Origin: Planctomycetaceae bacterium | GTDB lineage: Bacteria; Planctomycetota; Planctomycetia; Planctomycetales; Planctomycetaceae | Direction: 5' to 3' | NCBI GenBank assembly: GCA_021732975.1 | Contig: JAKFWC010000023.1 | Location: 310,001-374,000 of the forward strand | DNA length: 64,000 bases | In this document: positions 8,019 through 16,410 of the stretch, in pieces | How positions within the stretch are numbered: the first letter of the stretch is position 1 | How the letters are laid out: every line of letters starts with the position of its first letter | Position numbers and translations under genes: made by a program | The notes under the pieces: model-generated | Database searches by the model: none | Seen by the model: the letters and a program-made list of their open reading frames with translations, nothing else | Told to the model about the DNA's origin: nothing

Positions 8019-9923
8019 CTACAACGTCGCATTCGGGCTTTGTCGCATCACCATCTCGCGATATTGCGATGGCTGAGCGATCAGTGCGGCGTGCGTGCCG
8101 GTTTCGATGATGCGACCGTCCTGCATCACGGCGATGAGATCGGCCTGATGGATGGTGCTCAGCCGGTGGGCGATCACGAATGAGGTCCGGCCGCGCATCA
8201 CGTCCATCAGTCCCGACTGGATCTTCTGCTCGCTCTCGGTGTCAAGATTGCTGGTCGCTTCATCGAGGATGAGCAGCAGAGGATTGGCCAGCACGGCCCG
8301 CGCGAGCGCCAACCGTTGTCGCTGTCCGCCGCTCAGCTTCACACCGCGCTCGCCAATGATCGTGTCATATCCCTGAGCCAATCGGGAAATGAACTCATCT
8401 GCCTGCGCCGTTTGGGCTGCGGCGACGATTTCGGCATCCGTCGCGGACGGCCGGCCGAAAGCGATGTTCTCGGCGACGGTGCCATCGAACAGAAAGACAT
8501 CCTGTTCGACGATGCCGAGCATGGTCCGAAAGCTCTCGACATTGAATTCGCGCAGGTCGCGGCCATCGAGCAGGATGCGACCTGCGGTGGGATCGTAGAA
8601 ACGGGCAATCAGATTGCAGAGTGTCGTTTTGCCGGCACCACTGGCCCCGACAAACGCCACCATGCTGCCCGCGGGGACATCGAGATTAACGCCATCAATG
8701 ATGGGACGCCTGCCGCCGGGATAAGTGAAACTGACACCGTTCAGTGTGATCTGTCCGCGCAGTTGAGACCGATCGGCAACCGCGCCGCCCGCGGCATCGG
8801 CCAGTTCCCGTGGTTCGTCGATGATATCGAGCACGCGATCGAGCGCTGCGAGACTGTTCTGCAATGTCGCCGCACTTTCGGCCAGCACGGCGAGAGGTTC
8901 CAGCAGCATCAGCAGATAGGCGAGAAACATCATCAGATCGCCGAGCGACAATTGCCCGGCGAGCACTTGTCGCCCGCCGTACCACAACAGCACCGCCGTC
9001 GCCACAGGGATCATCAGCCCCCACACGAATTCCACCGTGCGGTAAGCCCACCAGACGCGGACTTCCTGACGTGTGAGGAGATTGTTACCACGAATGAACC
9101 GTCCGGCTTCACTCCGCTGGCGACCAAACGCCCGAACGACGCGCATGCCGCCGAATGTTTCCGTGGTTTGTCCATCGACGTGTTGCCGGGTTTTACGGAC
9201 TTGCCGGTACAACGGGCGGATGCGCCCGATCCACGCCCGATGCGTCACAAAGACCAGGGGCAACAGCACGATCCCGCCAACGAGCAGTCGCCAATCGACG
9301 GTGGCCAGAATCGCCAGACTGCCGAGCAACTGCACAATCGCTCGCCAAGGGTTATAGAGCAGTGTGAAAATCAACTCGCCGACGGCGCTGGCATCTTCCC
9401 GCAGCAGACTGGCGGCGCCACCGCTTTTCAGTGCATGCACGCGATGCAACGGCAACCGCACCGCATGGTCGAAAGTAAGGCGGCGGACGGTCAATTGCAG
9501 ACGTTTGGTGGCCCGCGTCGCAGCCCAGCGTCCCCACAATTGCACGGCCTCTTTGATCACGGCGACCACGATCATGACGATCAGGATGCTGAGGAGCAGT
9601 TGCATCCGGTCGTCGTGAGAGCCGAAGAATCCGTCCATCCATGACGAAATCGGTTTGTCCCCCAGGACATGATCGACAATCACCTTCGTTGCCGCCGGGG
9701 GGACCAATCCCAGAATCGTCCCCATCGTTACCATGCCGAGAGCGAGAAACACCCGCGCACGCTGCTCTCGAAGCATCGTCCAGAATTCACGTATCAGCCT
9801 GGCGACTGAGCGCTGACGTGGAGCTTTGCGTCCTTCATCGAGCGAAGCGTTGGGATCCTCACGCAGTTGAGCCGCAGTTTCGACATCAAGCCGACGGCTG
9901 GCGATCGGGCGGCGATGCATCAC
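8019..9923 (-). CDS. ABC exporter, fused permease-ATPase (ABCB/MsbA type)
   Basis: 634 residues. The N-terminal half has six membrane helices from about residue 55 to 340. The C-terminal half is the nucleotide-binding domain, with Walker A GASGAGKTT (near 425), signature LSGGQRQRLALARAVL (near 530), Walker B LLILDEATSNLD and the H-loop AHRLSTI. This half-transporter should work as a homodimer, exporting a lipid, peptide or drug. The start overlaps the stop of the upstream ABC ATPase gene by four bases (ATGA), so the two are translationally coupled. The substrate cannot be told from the sequence. Confidence 0.93.
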   Translation of the reverse strand: MMHRRPIASRRLDVETAAQLREDPNASLDEGRKAPRQRSVARLIREFWTMLREQRARVFLALGMVTMGTILGLVPPAATKVIVDHVLGDKPISSWMDGFFGSHDDRMQLLLSILIVMIVVAVIKEAVQLWGRWAATRATKRLQLTVRRLTFDHAVRLPLHRVHALKSGGAASLLREDASAVGELIFTLLYNPWRAIVQLLGSLAILATVDWRLLVGGIVLLPLVFVTHRAWIGRIRPLYRQVRKTRQHVDGQTTETFGGMRVVRAFGRQRSEAGRFIRGNNLLTRQEVRVWWAYRTVEFVWGLMIPVATAVLLWYGGRQVLAGQLSLGDLMMFLAYLLMLLEPLAVLAESAATLQNSLAALDRVLDIIDEPRELADAAGGAVADRSQLRGQITLNGVSFTYPGGRRPIIDGVNLDVPAGSMVAFVGASGAGKTTLCNLIARFYDPTAGRILLDGRDLREFNVESFRTMLGIVEQDVFLFDGTVAENIAFGRPSATDAEIVAAAQTAQADEFISRLAQGYDTIIGERGVKLSGGQRQRLALARAVLANPLLLILDEATSNLDTESEQKIQSGLMDVMRGRTSFVIAHRLSTIHQADLIAVMQDGRIIETGTHAALIAQPSQYREMVMRQSPNATL

Positions 9924-10615
9924 GCACTCCCCACGACCGGTGCCGCGACGGTCGTTTCCACCACGCGACCGTCGCGGATGCGGACGAGGTTATCGCCGGG
10001 ACAAACGAACTCCTGCTCGTGTGTCACGACCACCACCGTCGCTCCCTGCTCACGGCACGCGGCACGCAGGTCTTGCAGAATCAACAGCGAATTCTCGGTA
10101 TCGAGTTCACCCGTCGGTTCGTCGGCAAGAATCAATTTGGGGCGTTTGAGCAATGCGCGGGCAATCGCCACCCGCTGTTGTTCCCCGCCGGAAAGTTGTC
10201 CCGGCCGATGGTCGAGCCGTTCGCCCAATCCGAGCCGTTCGAGCAGCGCTTTCGCTCCACGGCGATGTTCCGCAGTCGCCCCTTTGGGGAAGTACGGGAC
10301 GAGGACATTCTCCACGGCGGTCAGGTTGGACAACAGATTGAAGCTCTGAAAGATGAACCCCACATCTTCGCGTCGAAACCGATCGCGTTCCTGCGAGGGC
10401 ATGCCGGTCACGGGCTTGCCATCGATGCGGATCACGCCCGTGGTCGGCTCATCGAGCCCGCCGAGGAGATAGAGCAGCGTACTTTTTCCGCTGCCGGACG
10501 GTCCGAGGATGAACGTGAAAGTATGGGCCGGAATCTGGCAATGAATTTCGTGTAACGCCGTGACCGTGAGCTGGCCGCGCTTGTGGACCTTGGAAACGTG
10601 TTCGACATCGATCAT
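9920..10615 (-). CDS. ABC transporter ATP-binding protein, LolD/MacB type
   Basis: 231 residues. Walker A GPSGSGKST lies at 38-46, with signature LSGGEQQRVAIARALL and Walker B LILADEPTGELD followed by TEN, typical of the LolD/FtsE/MacB ATPases. These usually pair with FtsX-fold permeases and drive lipoprotein release, mechanotransmission or efflux. No FtsX-like permease lies next to it; instead the gene overlaps a complete ABCB exporter. Either a distant permease is used, or the two ATPases serve related export steps. Confidence 0.9.
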   Translation of the reverse strand: MIDVEHVSKVHKRGQLTVTALHEIHCQIPAHTFTFILGPSGSGKSTLLYLLGGLDEPTTGVIRIDGKPVTGMPSQERDRFRREDVGFIFQSFNLLSNLTAVENVLVPYFPKGATAEHRRGAKALLERLGLGERLDHRPGQLSGGEQQRVAIARALLKRPKLILADEPTGELDTENSLLILQDLRAACREQGATVVVVTHEQEFVCPGDNLVRIRDGRVVETTVAAPVVGSA

Positions 10616-10724
10616 GCGCCATCCCTGCCGGGTGAACGGGCCGCGAGTTCAATGACAAATCGCGGACACAGAATCTTAGCATGCCCGACCAGGACTTCCG
10701 ATGGCTGGCGGACAGATTGAAGGC

Positions 10725-10836
10725 GAGCGGGGGGACGTAAGTCCCGTTGGTGATTGATTCCACTTCCTAACCATGTGTGCGTGTTCCCTTACGGAGAAGG
10801 CATTAAATCACCCGAGGGACTTACGTCCCCCGGCTC
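10725..10836. repeat. Palindromic intergenic element
   Basis: Two arms of about 37 bases (10725-10761 and 10799-10836) are inverted copies. They share a perfect core GGGGGACGTAAGTCCC and a flanking GTGATT, with a 37-base spacer. It fills most of the 307-bp gap between divergent genes (ABC ATPase on minus, secreted protein on plus). It has no coding potential and looks like a REP/MITE-type element. Confidence 0.75.
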
Positions 10837-10922
10837 GACCATGCCGTCAAGTCGTCTTGTCGCTCGACGGTGACTCCCGTTAGCATCACACCAAGTTGCA
10901 TCAAGTTCGCGAAAGGACGGTC

Positions 10923-12029
10923 ATGAAGCGTTATCTCGGGATTATGATCGCGGCCTGTTTTGCAGGCAGTGTGGTCGATGCGCAGGACGCACCCATCGGC
11001 AAGGTTCGGTCGACGACCGTCGAGGTGGAACTCCTCACAGCTCCGGAAGGGGGGGCGCTGCACGGACAGCAATGGCGGACGCAGTTTGAACAGCTCGGCA
11101 TCTCACTCCGTGTGCGGCGTCCGGTTCTTAACGACAAACCGAATGTATCGGAACGCGTGGTCGGCACGTTGCGTTACGTCTCCGCGGTGGGGCAACTCGA
11201 ACGGTCCGGCAAGATCGTCTTTCCCGGCAAAGCGTTCAGTTTCAGCGATGGGCCGAAGTTGAAGGAATGGATCGACGAACTGAAAACATTCGGCGCCCAG
11301 GGCTCCCCCAACGGAAAACCTCTGTGGGGACTGACGGAAAAGCAGTTCAAGGTGGTTTACGATGTGTTGTCGGCGGTGCAGAAGACCTCGGTCGCGGGGA
11401 AGGATTTGCCCGACGCCGTGATGGCCATGAACCTGCCGACGAATCTTTCCGTGCGGTGGAGTATTGCCGCGCAGGAACATCTCGAACGGCGGGTGGCCGA
11501 TGGACGGATCACCGCGGTTCACGATACGGCGGGGTTCAGCAAGGCGACGGTGCTGGCCATCGCGCTCAACGATCAGGGGCTGGGATTTCGACCAAACCGC
11601 ACCCCCGAGGGAACGGTGGAATTGTTGATTGAACCCCAAGCCGCGGACCGGCAGGATCACTGGCCGGTCGGTTGGCCGTTACAGAGGCAAGTCACCACGG
11701 TGCTGCCCGGAATGTTCGTGATGGTGAATGTCGGGCTGGAGCGACTTCCCGCCGCGGAAGTGATTGAAGACGTTGCTAAGGCCACGGAAACGCCCATCTT
11801 CATCGACCGGGCGGAATTTGAGCGGCGCGACATCGATCTGACGAAGCTGCTCGTCAGCCATCCGCTGAAGAAGACGACATGGAGTTTAGCGCTGCGGGCA
11901 ATGCTCGTGCCGAAGCACGTCACGCGGGAATACTGGCAGGACGAAGCGGGTCGCGGTTTCGTGTGGATCACCGCCGTCGGCAAGCCTCGCGCAGCGGCAG
12001 TGAAGGATGTCGGTGGCAAAGGGGAATGA
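10923..12029 (+). CDS. Secreted protein of unknown function
   Basis: 368 residues. A signal peptide spans 1-20 (VDA cleavage). The ATG at 10923 has a GAAAGGA ribosome-binding site; an in-frame ATG 27 bases upstream would spoil the signal peptide. No family is recognised over residues 25-270. The C-terminal 90 residues (EVIEDVAKATETPIFIDRA, then LTKLLVSHPLKKTTWSLALR) have the alternating helix-strand look of the secretin/TonB short N-terminal (STN-like) domains that are common in planctomycete proteins. This is a weak structural guess. The gene stands alone and converges on the phosphofructokinase gene with 27 bp between stops. Confidence 0.65.
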   Translation: MKRYLGIMIAACFAGSVVDAQDAPIGKVRSTTVEVELLTAPEGGALHGQQWRTQFEQLGISLRVRRPVLNDKPNVSERVVGTLRYVSAVGQLERSGKIVFPGKAFSFSDGPKLKEWIDELKTFGAQGSPNGKPLWGLTEKQFKVVYDVLSAVQKTSVAGKDLPDAVMAMNLPTNLSVRWSIAAQEHLERRVADGRITAVHDTAGFSKATVLAIALNDQGLGFRPNRTPEGTVELLIEPQAADRQDHWPVGWPLQRQVTTVLPGMFVMVNVGLERLPAAEVIEDVAKATETPIFIDRAEFERRDIDLTKLLVSHPLKKTTWSLALRAMLVPKHVTREYWQDEAGRGFVWITAVGKPRAAAVKDVGGKGE

Positions 12030-12056
12030 TGCCGCGCCGCTCGCCCACGTACCTGC

Positions 12057-13088
12057 TTACGTGAAGAACTCGGCGGCGTCCTGGTAGAACTCGGTGCTGA
12101 GCGTTTTCAGTTTGCCGACAGCGTCCGCGAGCGCGACATCGACGACGTTCGTCCCCTGCAGTGCGACCATCCGGCCGAACTTCTTCTGCAGGACCAATCG
12201 CCCCGCACCCACACCGAGCCGAGTGCCCAGCACGCGGTCATAGGCACTGGGTGAACCGCCACGTTGCAGATGGCCGAGAACCACAAACCGGGTTTCGATG
12301 CCCGTGTTCTTCTCAATGATTTCCGCGACCAGTTCGCCGAGTCCGCCGAGAGAGACGTGGCCGAAATCGTCAACGCGGGCGTTCTGGGTGACGAAGCCTT
12401 CCTGCTCGGCGAGCACCGCCCCTTCGCTGACGACGACGATCCCGTAGTTCTTCCCGGCATCGCGACGCTGCTTGAGAACATCACACATTGCCTTCAAGTC
12501 GGCCGGGATTTCGGGAACGAGAATGTAATCCGCTCCGCCTGCCATACCCGACTCGCAGGCGATCCAGCCCGCGTGCCGACCCATGGTTTCGACCACGATG
12601 ATGCGGCGATGCGACTTCGCTGTCGTGCGCAAACGATCAATCGCTTCGGTCACAATGTTCAGTGACGTATCAAAGCCGAACGTCACGTCCGTGCAACTCA
12701 GATCGTTATCGATCGTCTTCGGGCAACCAATCGTGTTGAGTTGATAGTCGTGATACAACCGGTTTGCAACGCCGAGAGTGTCGTCGCCACCGATCGCCAC
12801 GAGGGCATCGAGTCCGAGCTGCTTGAAGGTCGCGAGGAGTTGTTGAACGTCTTCCGGTTTTTTGTACGGATTGGTGCGGGAACTGCCGAGGATCGTGCCC
12901 CCTTCCCACAGGATTTCTTCCGTATTGGCGATGGTGAGGGGGGTGGTGATGCCTTCAATCGCCCCGCGCCAGCCGCGGAGCAGTCCCACCACTTCACCGC
13001 CGCCGTTGCTGACGGTGCGGACGACACCGCGAATGACTGCGTTCAACCCGGGGCAATCGCCGCCCCCCGTCAGAATCCCGACTTTCAT
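12057..13088 (-). CDS. pfkA: 6-phosphofructokinase, pyrophosphate-type signature
   Basis: 343 residues covering the whole PfkA fold: [14 protein letters not shown] at the N-terminus, PKTIDND near residue 123 and [14 protein letters not shown] substrate motif. The phosphoryl-donor loop reads GGDDT, with Asp at the position of E. coli Gly104, and PKTIDND has Lys at the position of Gly124. Asp plus Lys is the known combination of pyrophosphate-dependent PFKs; ATP enzymes have Gly at the first position. The predicted reaction is therefore fructose 6-phosphate plus PPi, reversible. The start overlaps the accC stop by four bases (ATGA), making this the last gene of an acc operon. Confidence 0.93.
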   Translation of the reverse strand: MKVGILTGGGDCPGLNAVIRGVVRTVSNGGGEVVGLLRGWRGAIEGITTPLTIANTEEILWEGGTILGSSRTNPYKKPEDVQQLLATFKQLGLDALVAIGGDDTLGVANRLYHDYQLNTIGCPKTIDNDLSCTDVTFGFDTSLNIVTEAIDRLRTTAKSHRRIIVVETMGRHAGWIACESGMAGGADYILVPEIPADLKAMCDVLKQRRDAGKNYGIVVVSEGAVLAEQEGFVTQNARVDDFGHVSLGGLGELVAEIIEKNTGIETRFVVLGHLQRGGSPSAYDRVLGTRLGVGAGRLVLQKKFGRMVALQGTNVVDVALADAVGKLKTLSTEFYQDAAEFFT

Positions 13089-14440
13089 GACCGTTCCTTG
13101 CTCACCAGATGCTGCTCGACGAACGTGGTATGCATTCGTCCTTCCACGAACGCCGAGTGATTCAGAATTTTCTTCAACAGGGGAATCGTCGTCTTCACAC
13201 CTTCGAGAACCATTTCATCGAGGCAGCGACGCATGCAGGCAATGGCTTCCGGCCGTGTGGGCCGATGGACGATCAGCTTCCCGATCATCGAATCATAATA
13301 CGGCGGGATGGTGTAGCCTTCAAAGACATGCGAATCGAACCGTACGCCTGGGCCGCCGGGGATGCGCAGCTTCGTGATCTTGCCGGGAGAGCCGCGGAAA
13401 TCGTTGTCCGGGTCTTCGGCATTGATGCGAACTTCGATCGCTGCACCGTTGCAGGGAATGTTCCGTTGCTTCCACGGCAGCGGTTCGCCGGCAGCAACAC
13501 GAATCTGCTGCTGAATCAGATCGGTTCCGGTCACGAGTTCCGTCACCGGATGCTCGACCTGGATGCGGGCGTTGACTTCGATGAAATAGAACTGGTTCGC
13601 TTGGTCGACAATAAATTCGACCGTTCCCGCATTGGTGTAGTTTGCGGCCTTAATCAACCGCACGGCGGCTTTGCAGATATCTTCCCGCACCGACAGCGGC
13701 AGGTTCGGAGCAGGCGATTCTTCGATCAATTTTTGATGTCGTCGCTGTGTGGAACAATCGCGTTCCCACAGGTGCAGTACTTCGCCATGGGTGTCGGCGA
13801 TGATCTGCACTTCGACATGGCGGGGATTCTCAACGTACTTTTCGAGATAAACCCCGGCGTTGTTGAAGGCCTTCTCGGCTTCCATCGCCGCGGCTTTGAG
13901 GCCCGCCTTCAAGGAGATGTCGTTGCGGGCGACACGCATTCCCTTACCACCGCCGCCGGCCGTGGCTTTGATGAGGATCGGATACCCGATCTTCTGGGCG
14001 ATCGCAAGGGCCTCTTCTTCGCTGGTGATGAGACCGTCGCTGCCGGGAACCAAGTTCACCTGCGCGGCTTGGGCGATCGACTTGGCGGTGATCTTATCAC
14101 CGAGCGCTGCCATCGCTTCGGGACTGGGGCCGATGAACGTGATGTTGCAACTACGGCAGACTTCGGCGAAGTGCTCGTTCTCCGAGAGGAAGCCGTAGCC
14201 CGGGTGAATTGCCTGCACGTTGCCGATTTCGGCGGTGCTGATGATATTCTTGATCAGCAGATAACTTTGGCTGGCTTGCGCGGGGCCGATGCAGTAGGCC
14301 GCGTTGGCCAGCCGCAGGTAATCGGCGCCGCGGTCGGCTTCACTGAAAACGGCGACGGATTCGATGCCCAGTTCGCGACAGGCGCGAATGATCCGCAGGG
14401 CGATCTCGCCGCGGTTGGCGATCAGGATGCGTTGGAACAT
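13085..14440 (-). CDS. accC: Acetyl-CoA carboxylase, biotin carboxylase subunit
   Basis: 451 residues, standard AccC length. It has the N-terminal [16 protein letters not shown], the ATP-grasp glycine loop GGGGKGMRV, the catalytic region [10 protein letters not shown] and the [13 protein letters not shown] stretch. It carboxylates biotin on AccB with bicarbonate and ATP as the first step of fatty acid synthesis. The ATG at 14440 is chosen because the family begins there; an upstream in-frame ATG adds 12 unrelated residues. accB lies 199 bp upstream, with a palindromic element between them. Confidence 0.97.
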   Translation of the reverse strand: MFQRILIANRGEIALRIIRACRELGIESVAVFSEADRGADYLRLANAAYCIGPAQASQSYLLIKNIISTAEIGNVQAIHPGYGFLSENEHFAEVCRSCNITFIGPSPEAMAALGDKITAKSIAQAAQVNLVPGSDGLITSEEEALAIAQKIGYPILIKATAGGGGKGMRVARNDISLKAGLKAAAMEAEKAFNNAGVYLEKYVENPRHVEVQIIADTHGEVLHLWERDCSTQRRHQKLIEESPAPNLPLSVREDICKAAVRLIKAANYTNAGTVEFIVDQANQFYFIEVNARIQVEHPVTELVTGTDLIQQQIRVAAGEPLPWKQRNIPCNGAAIEVRINAEDPDNDFRGSPGKITKLRIPGGPGVRFDSHVFEGYTIPPYYDSMIGKLIVHRPTRPEAIACMRRCLDEMVLEGVKTTIPLLKKILNHSAFVEGRMHTTFVEQHLVSKERS

Positions 14441-14530
14441 CGCGACTTTACTTCCCCACCAGAAACGTTCACTCACCCGCCGACCACGAAATACTCAGCG
14501 CAGAAATCCTGCCACTCCATCGTTTCGCAG

Positions 14531-14630
14531 GAAATTCCAAGCTTCAAATTCCAATGAGGACAGAAAAACCAAACGAAGAATAAGGACCGGCTTTTCCGTT
14601 TGGAATTTGGTGTTCGGAACTTGGAATTTC
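14531..14630. repeat. Inverted repeat between accB and accC
   Basis: GAAATTCCAAGCTTCAAATT (14531-14550) pairs with a mirrored copy (14600-14630) built from TTGGAATTT units. An inner pair CCAAACG / CGTTTGG extends the hairpin. AT-rich TTGGAATTT strings stand out in this GC-rich genome. The element splits an otherwise compact operon. Confidence 0.7.
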
Positions 14631-14639
14631 AGAAATCAA

Positions 14640-15206
14640 TCAGGGCCGCACTTTGAACAGTGCCTGGCCGTATTCGACCGCATCGCCGTTTTTCACCAGG
14701 ATGGCTTCGATGGTTCCGGCGAGATCGGCGGTGATTGGGTTAAAGACCTTCATGGCTTCGATCAGGCAGACCGTCGATTGCGGTCCTACTTTCGCACCGA
14801 CCGTAACGAACGGCGGGTCCTCCGGCGACTGCGAGGAGTAGAACGTGCCGACCGTCGGGGACTTGATTACCAGCAGGCCATCATCGCGCGCGGCAGCCGG
14901 TGCCGCTGCCGAGGCGGCGGCTGGTGCTGGGGCAGCCATCGGAGCCGGGGCAGGGGCGTATTGCATCGGTGCGGCGACCATCGTTGCCGGCGTTCCACGA
15001 CGCAGTCGCCATTGCTCGCTGCCTCGACGAAGCGACACGTCGGTCACGCCGTGCTTTTCCATCATTTCGATCAGTTGCTGCAGTTTGTCGAGGTCGAACG
15101 GCGCGGCGGAAGCGGCCGATTCTTCGGCCGTTACTGGTTCTTTTTCCGGGTCTGGACGACGCGGGGTGCGAGCGGGCGGTTGAGGCGGATTCGGGCGAGG
15201 CGGCAT
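14640..15206 (-). CDS. accB: Acetyl-CoA carboxylase, biotin carboxyl carrier protein
   Basis: 188 residues. The biotinyl domain is at the C-terminus, with the modified Lys153 in IEAMKVFN. An Ala/Pro-rich flexible linker (about 85-110) lies between it and the N-terminal helical domain. The first 35 residues are Pro/Arg-rich (PPRPNPPQPP) and longer than in E. coli AccB. It carries the carboxyl group between biotin carboxylase and carboxyltransferase. accC lies downstream on the same strand and the peptidase gene is upstream by 89 bp. Confidence 0.95.
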   Translation of the reverse strand: MPPRPNPPQPPARTPRRPDPEKEPVTAEESAASAAPFDLDKLQQLIEMMEKHGVTDVSLRRGSEQWRLRRGTPATMVAAPMQYAPAPAPMAAPAPAAASAAAPAAARDDGLLVIKSPTVGTFYSSQSPEDPPFVTVGAKVGPQSTVCLIEAMKVFNPITADLAGTIEAILVKNGDAVEYGQALFKVRP

Positions 15207-15294
15207 GGGTCACACCATAAAAAACAGACTCACTGCGGCACGTCGCGAATGTTGAATCGGCGACGGGAACGGAGCGGTCAGGATTTGGAAAAGG

Positions 15295-16386
15295 TCATAA
15301 CTCCAACGGCACCGACGATAAGACTTCGTAACCATCCCGGGTAATCAGCACATCGTCTTCCAGACGAACGCCACCAAATCCCGGCAGGTAGATTCCCGGC
15401 TCAACGGTGAGAACCATACCCGGTTGCAGGGTGTCTTTGGAGATCGGACTGAACCGCACGGACTCATGAATTTCGAGTCCGATCCCGTGGCCCAGACCGT
15501 GTCCGAAATACTTCCCGAAACCGGCGTCCTCGATCACCTTTCGTGCCGTGGCATCAACCTGTTGACAAGCGACCCCCGGATGGATCGCATCCAAGGCCGC
15601 CTGTCGCGCATTCATCACAACTCTATGCAGCTTATCAAGTTTGGGCGGAATCTTACTTGTGGCGACCATGCGCGTCAAGTCACTGTGGTAGCCCCCCGGC
15701 TCGACCGCACCCCAGTCAATCAGGAAGAACGGCGCTTCGTCCAGACGACGCAATCCCGCGCGATAATGCGGCAGAGCGGCTTGCGGCCCGACGCCGATAA
15801 TCGGCTCGAACGCAGCCTTCAACGCCCCGAATCGCCGCATGGCGTGCTCAAGTTCATGGGCGGCTTCACGTTCCGTCATCTCGGGCAAGAGCAGCGCCCG
15901 GAGTACCGAGTAGCCCCGCTCGGCGAGATAAATCGCATCACGGATCGCCGTAATCTCTTCGCTGTCCTTGATTTGCCGTAATTCTTCCACCAGTCCGGAA
16001 GAGGGCGTCAACTCGATCCCGGTGGCTTTTTCCTCGAGTCCATCCTTCGCGGCAACGGTGGTGTAGGCGGACTCAAAGCCAATGCGCTTGAAGCCCAACT
16101 TGCCCAGAATCTCGGCGAGGAAGTCCGCAGTCTGCGTTTTGGCAGTCCGGATTTCCGTTGCTAAGCCGGGGCATTCGTCGGCGAGTTGGGTTTCAAACCG
16201 GCTGTCGCTAACCATCAGGGTCCGCTTGGGGCCGATCAACAGGCAGCTGGCATCGCCGGTGAACCCCGTCAGATAGGTCACGTTGGGCGGGTGTGAGACG
16301 ATCAGCAGATCGAGTTGTGCTTTTTTGACGGCAGCGACTAACCGCGAGCGTCGTGCCTGATGGCGATCCGTTGCCATAGCGTCCAA
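15295..16386 (-). CDS. Xaa-Pro aminopeptidase/dipeptidase (M24 family)
   Basis: 363 residues, or 360 from the ATG at 16377. The N-terminal creatinase-like domain (NVTYLTGFTGDASCLL) is followed by the pita-bread catalytic domain. All dinuclear metal ligands are visible: Asp in LIDWGAVEPGG, Asp in YHSDLTRM, His in GHGLGHGIGLEIHES, Glu in TVEPGIYLPG and Glu in VRLEDDV. It removes N-terminal residues before proline or cleaves Xaa-Pro dipeptides in the cytoplasm. It precedes accB-accC, a linkage seen in other bacteria where a peptidase sits next to these genes. Confidence 0.93.
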   Translation of the reverse strand: MDAMATDRHQARRSRLVAAVKKAQLDLLIVSHPPNVTYLTGFTGDASCLLIGPKRTLMVSDSRFETQLADECPGLATEIRTAKTQTADFLAEILGKLGFKRIGFESAYTTVAAKDGLEEKATGIELTPSSGLVEELRQIKDSEEITAIRDAIYLAERGYSVLRALLLPEMTEREAAHELEHAMRRFGALKAAFEPIIGVGPQAALPHYRAGLRRLDEAPFFLIDWGAVEPGGYHSDLTRMVATSKIPPKLDKLHRVVMNARQAALDAIHPGVACQQVDATARKVIEDAGFGKYFGHGLGHGIGLEIHESVRFSPISKDTLQPGMVLTVEPGIYLPGFGGVRLEDDVLITRDGYEVLSSVPLEL

Positions 16387-16410
16387 ATCTCAAGTTGGGA
16401 AAACTCGTCG

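Noticed and set aside
8316..9644. Long plus-strand open frame (442 codons) opposite the ABC exporter
   Set aside because: It is the antisense of a gene with complete Walker and signature motifs. Its product is His/Gln/Arg-rich without motifs, as expected from reversed GC-rich codons.
13109..14557. Plus-strand open frame of 482 codons opposite accC
   Set aside because: The accC motifs are on the minus strand; this frame has no domain and no good ribosome-binding site.
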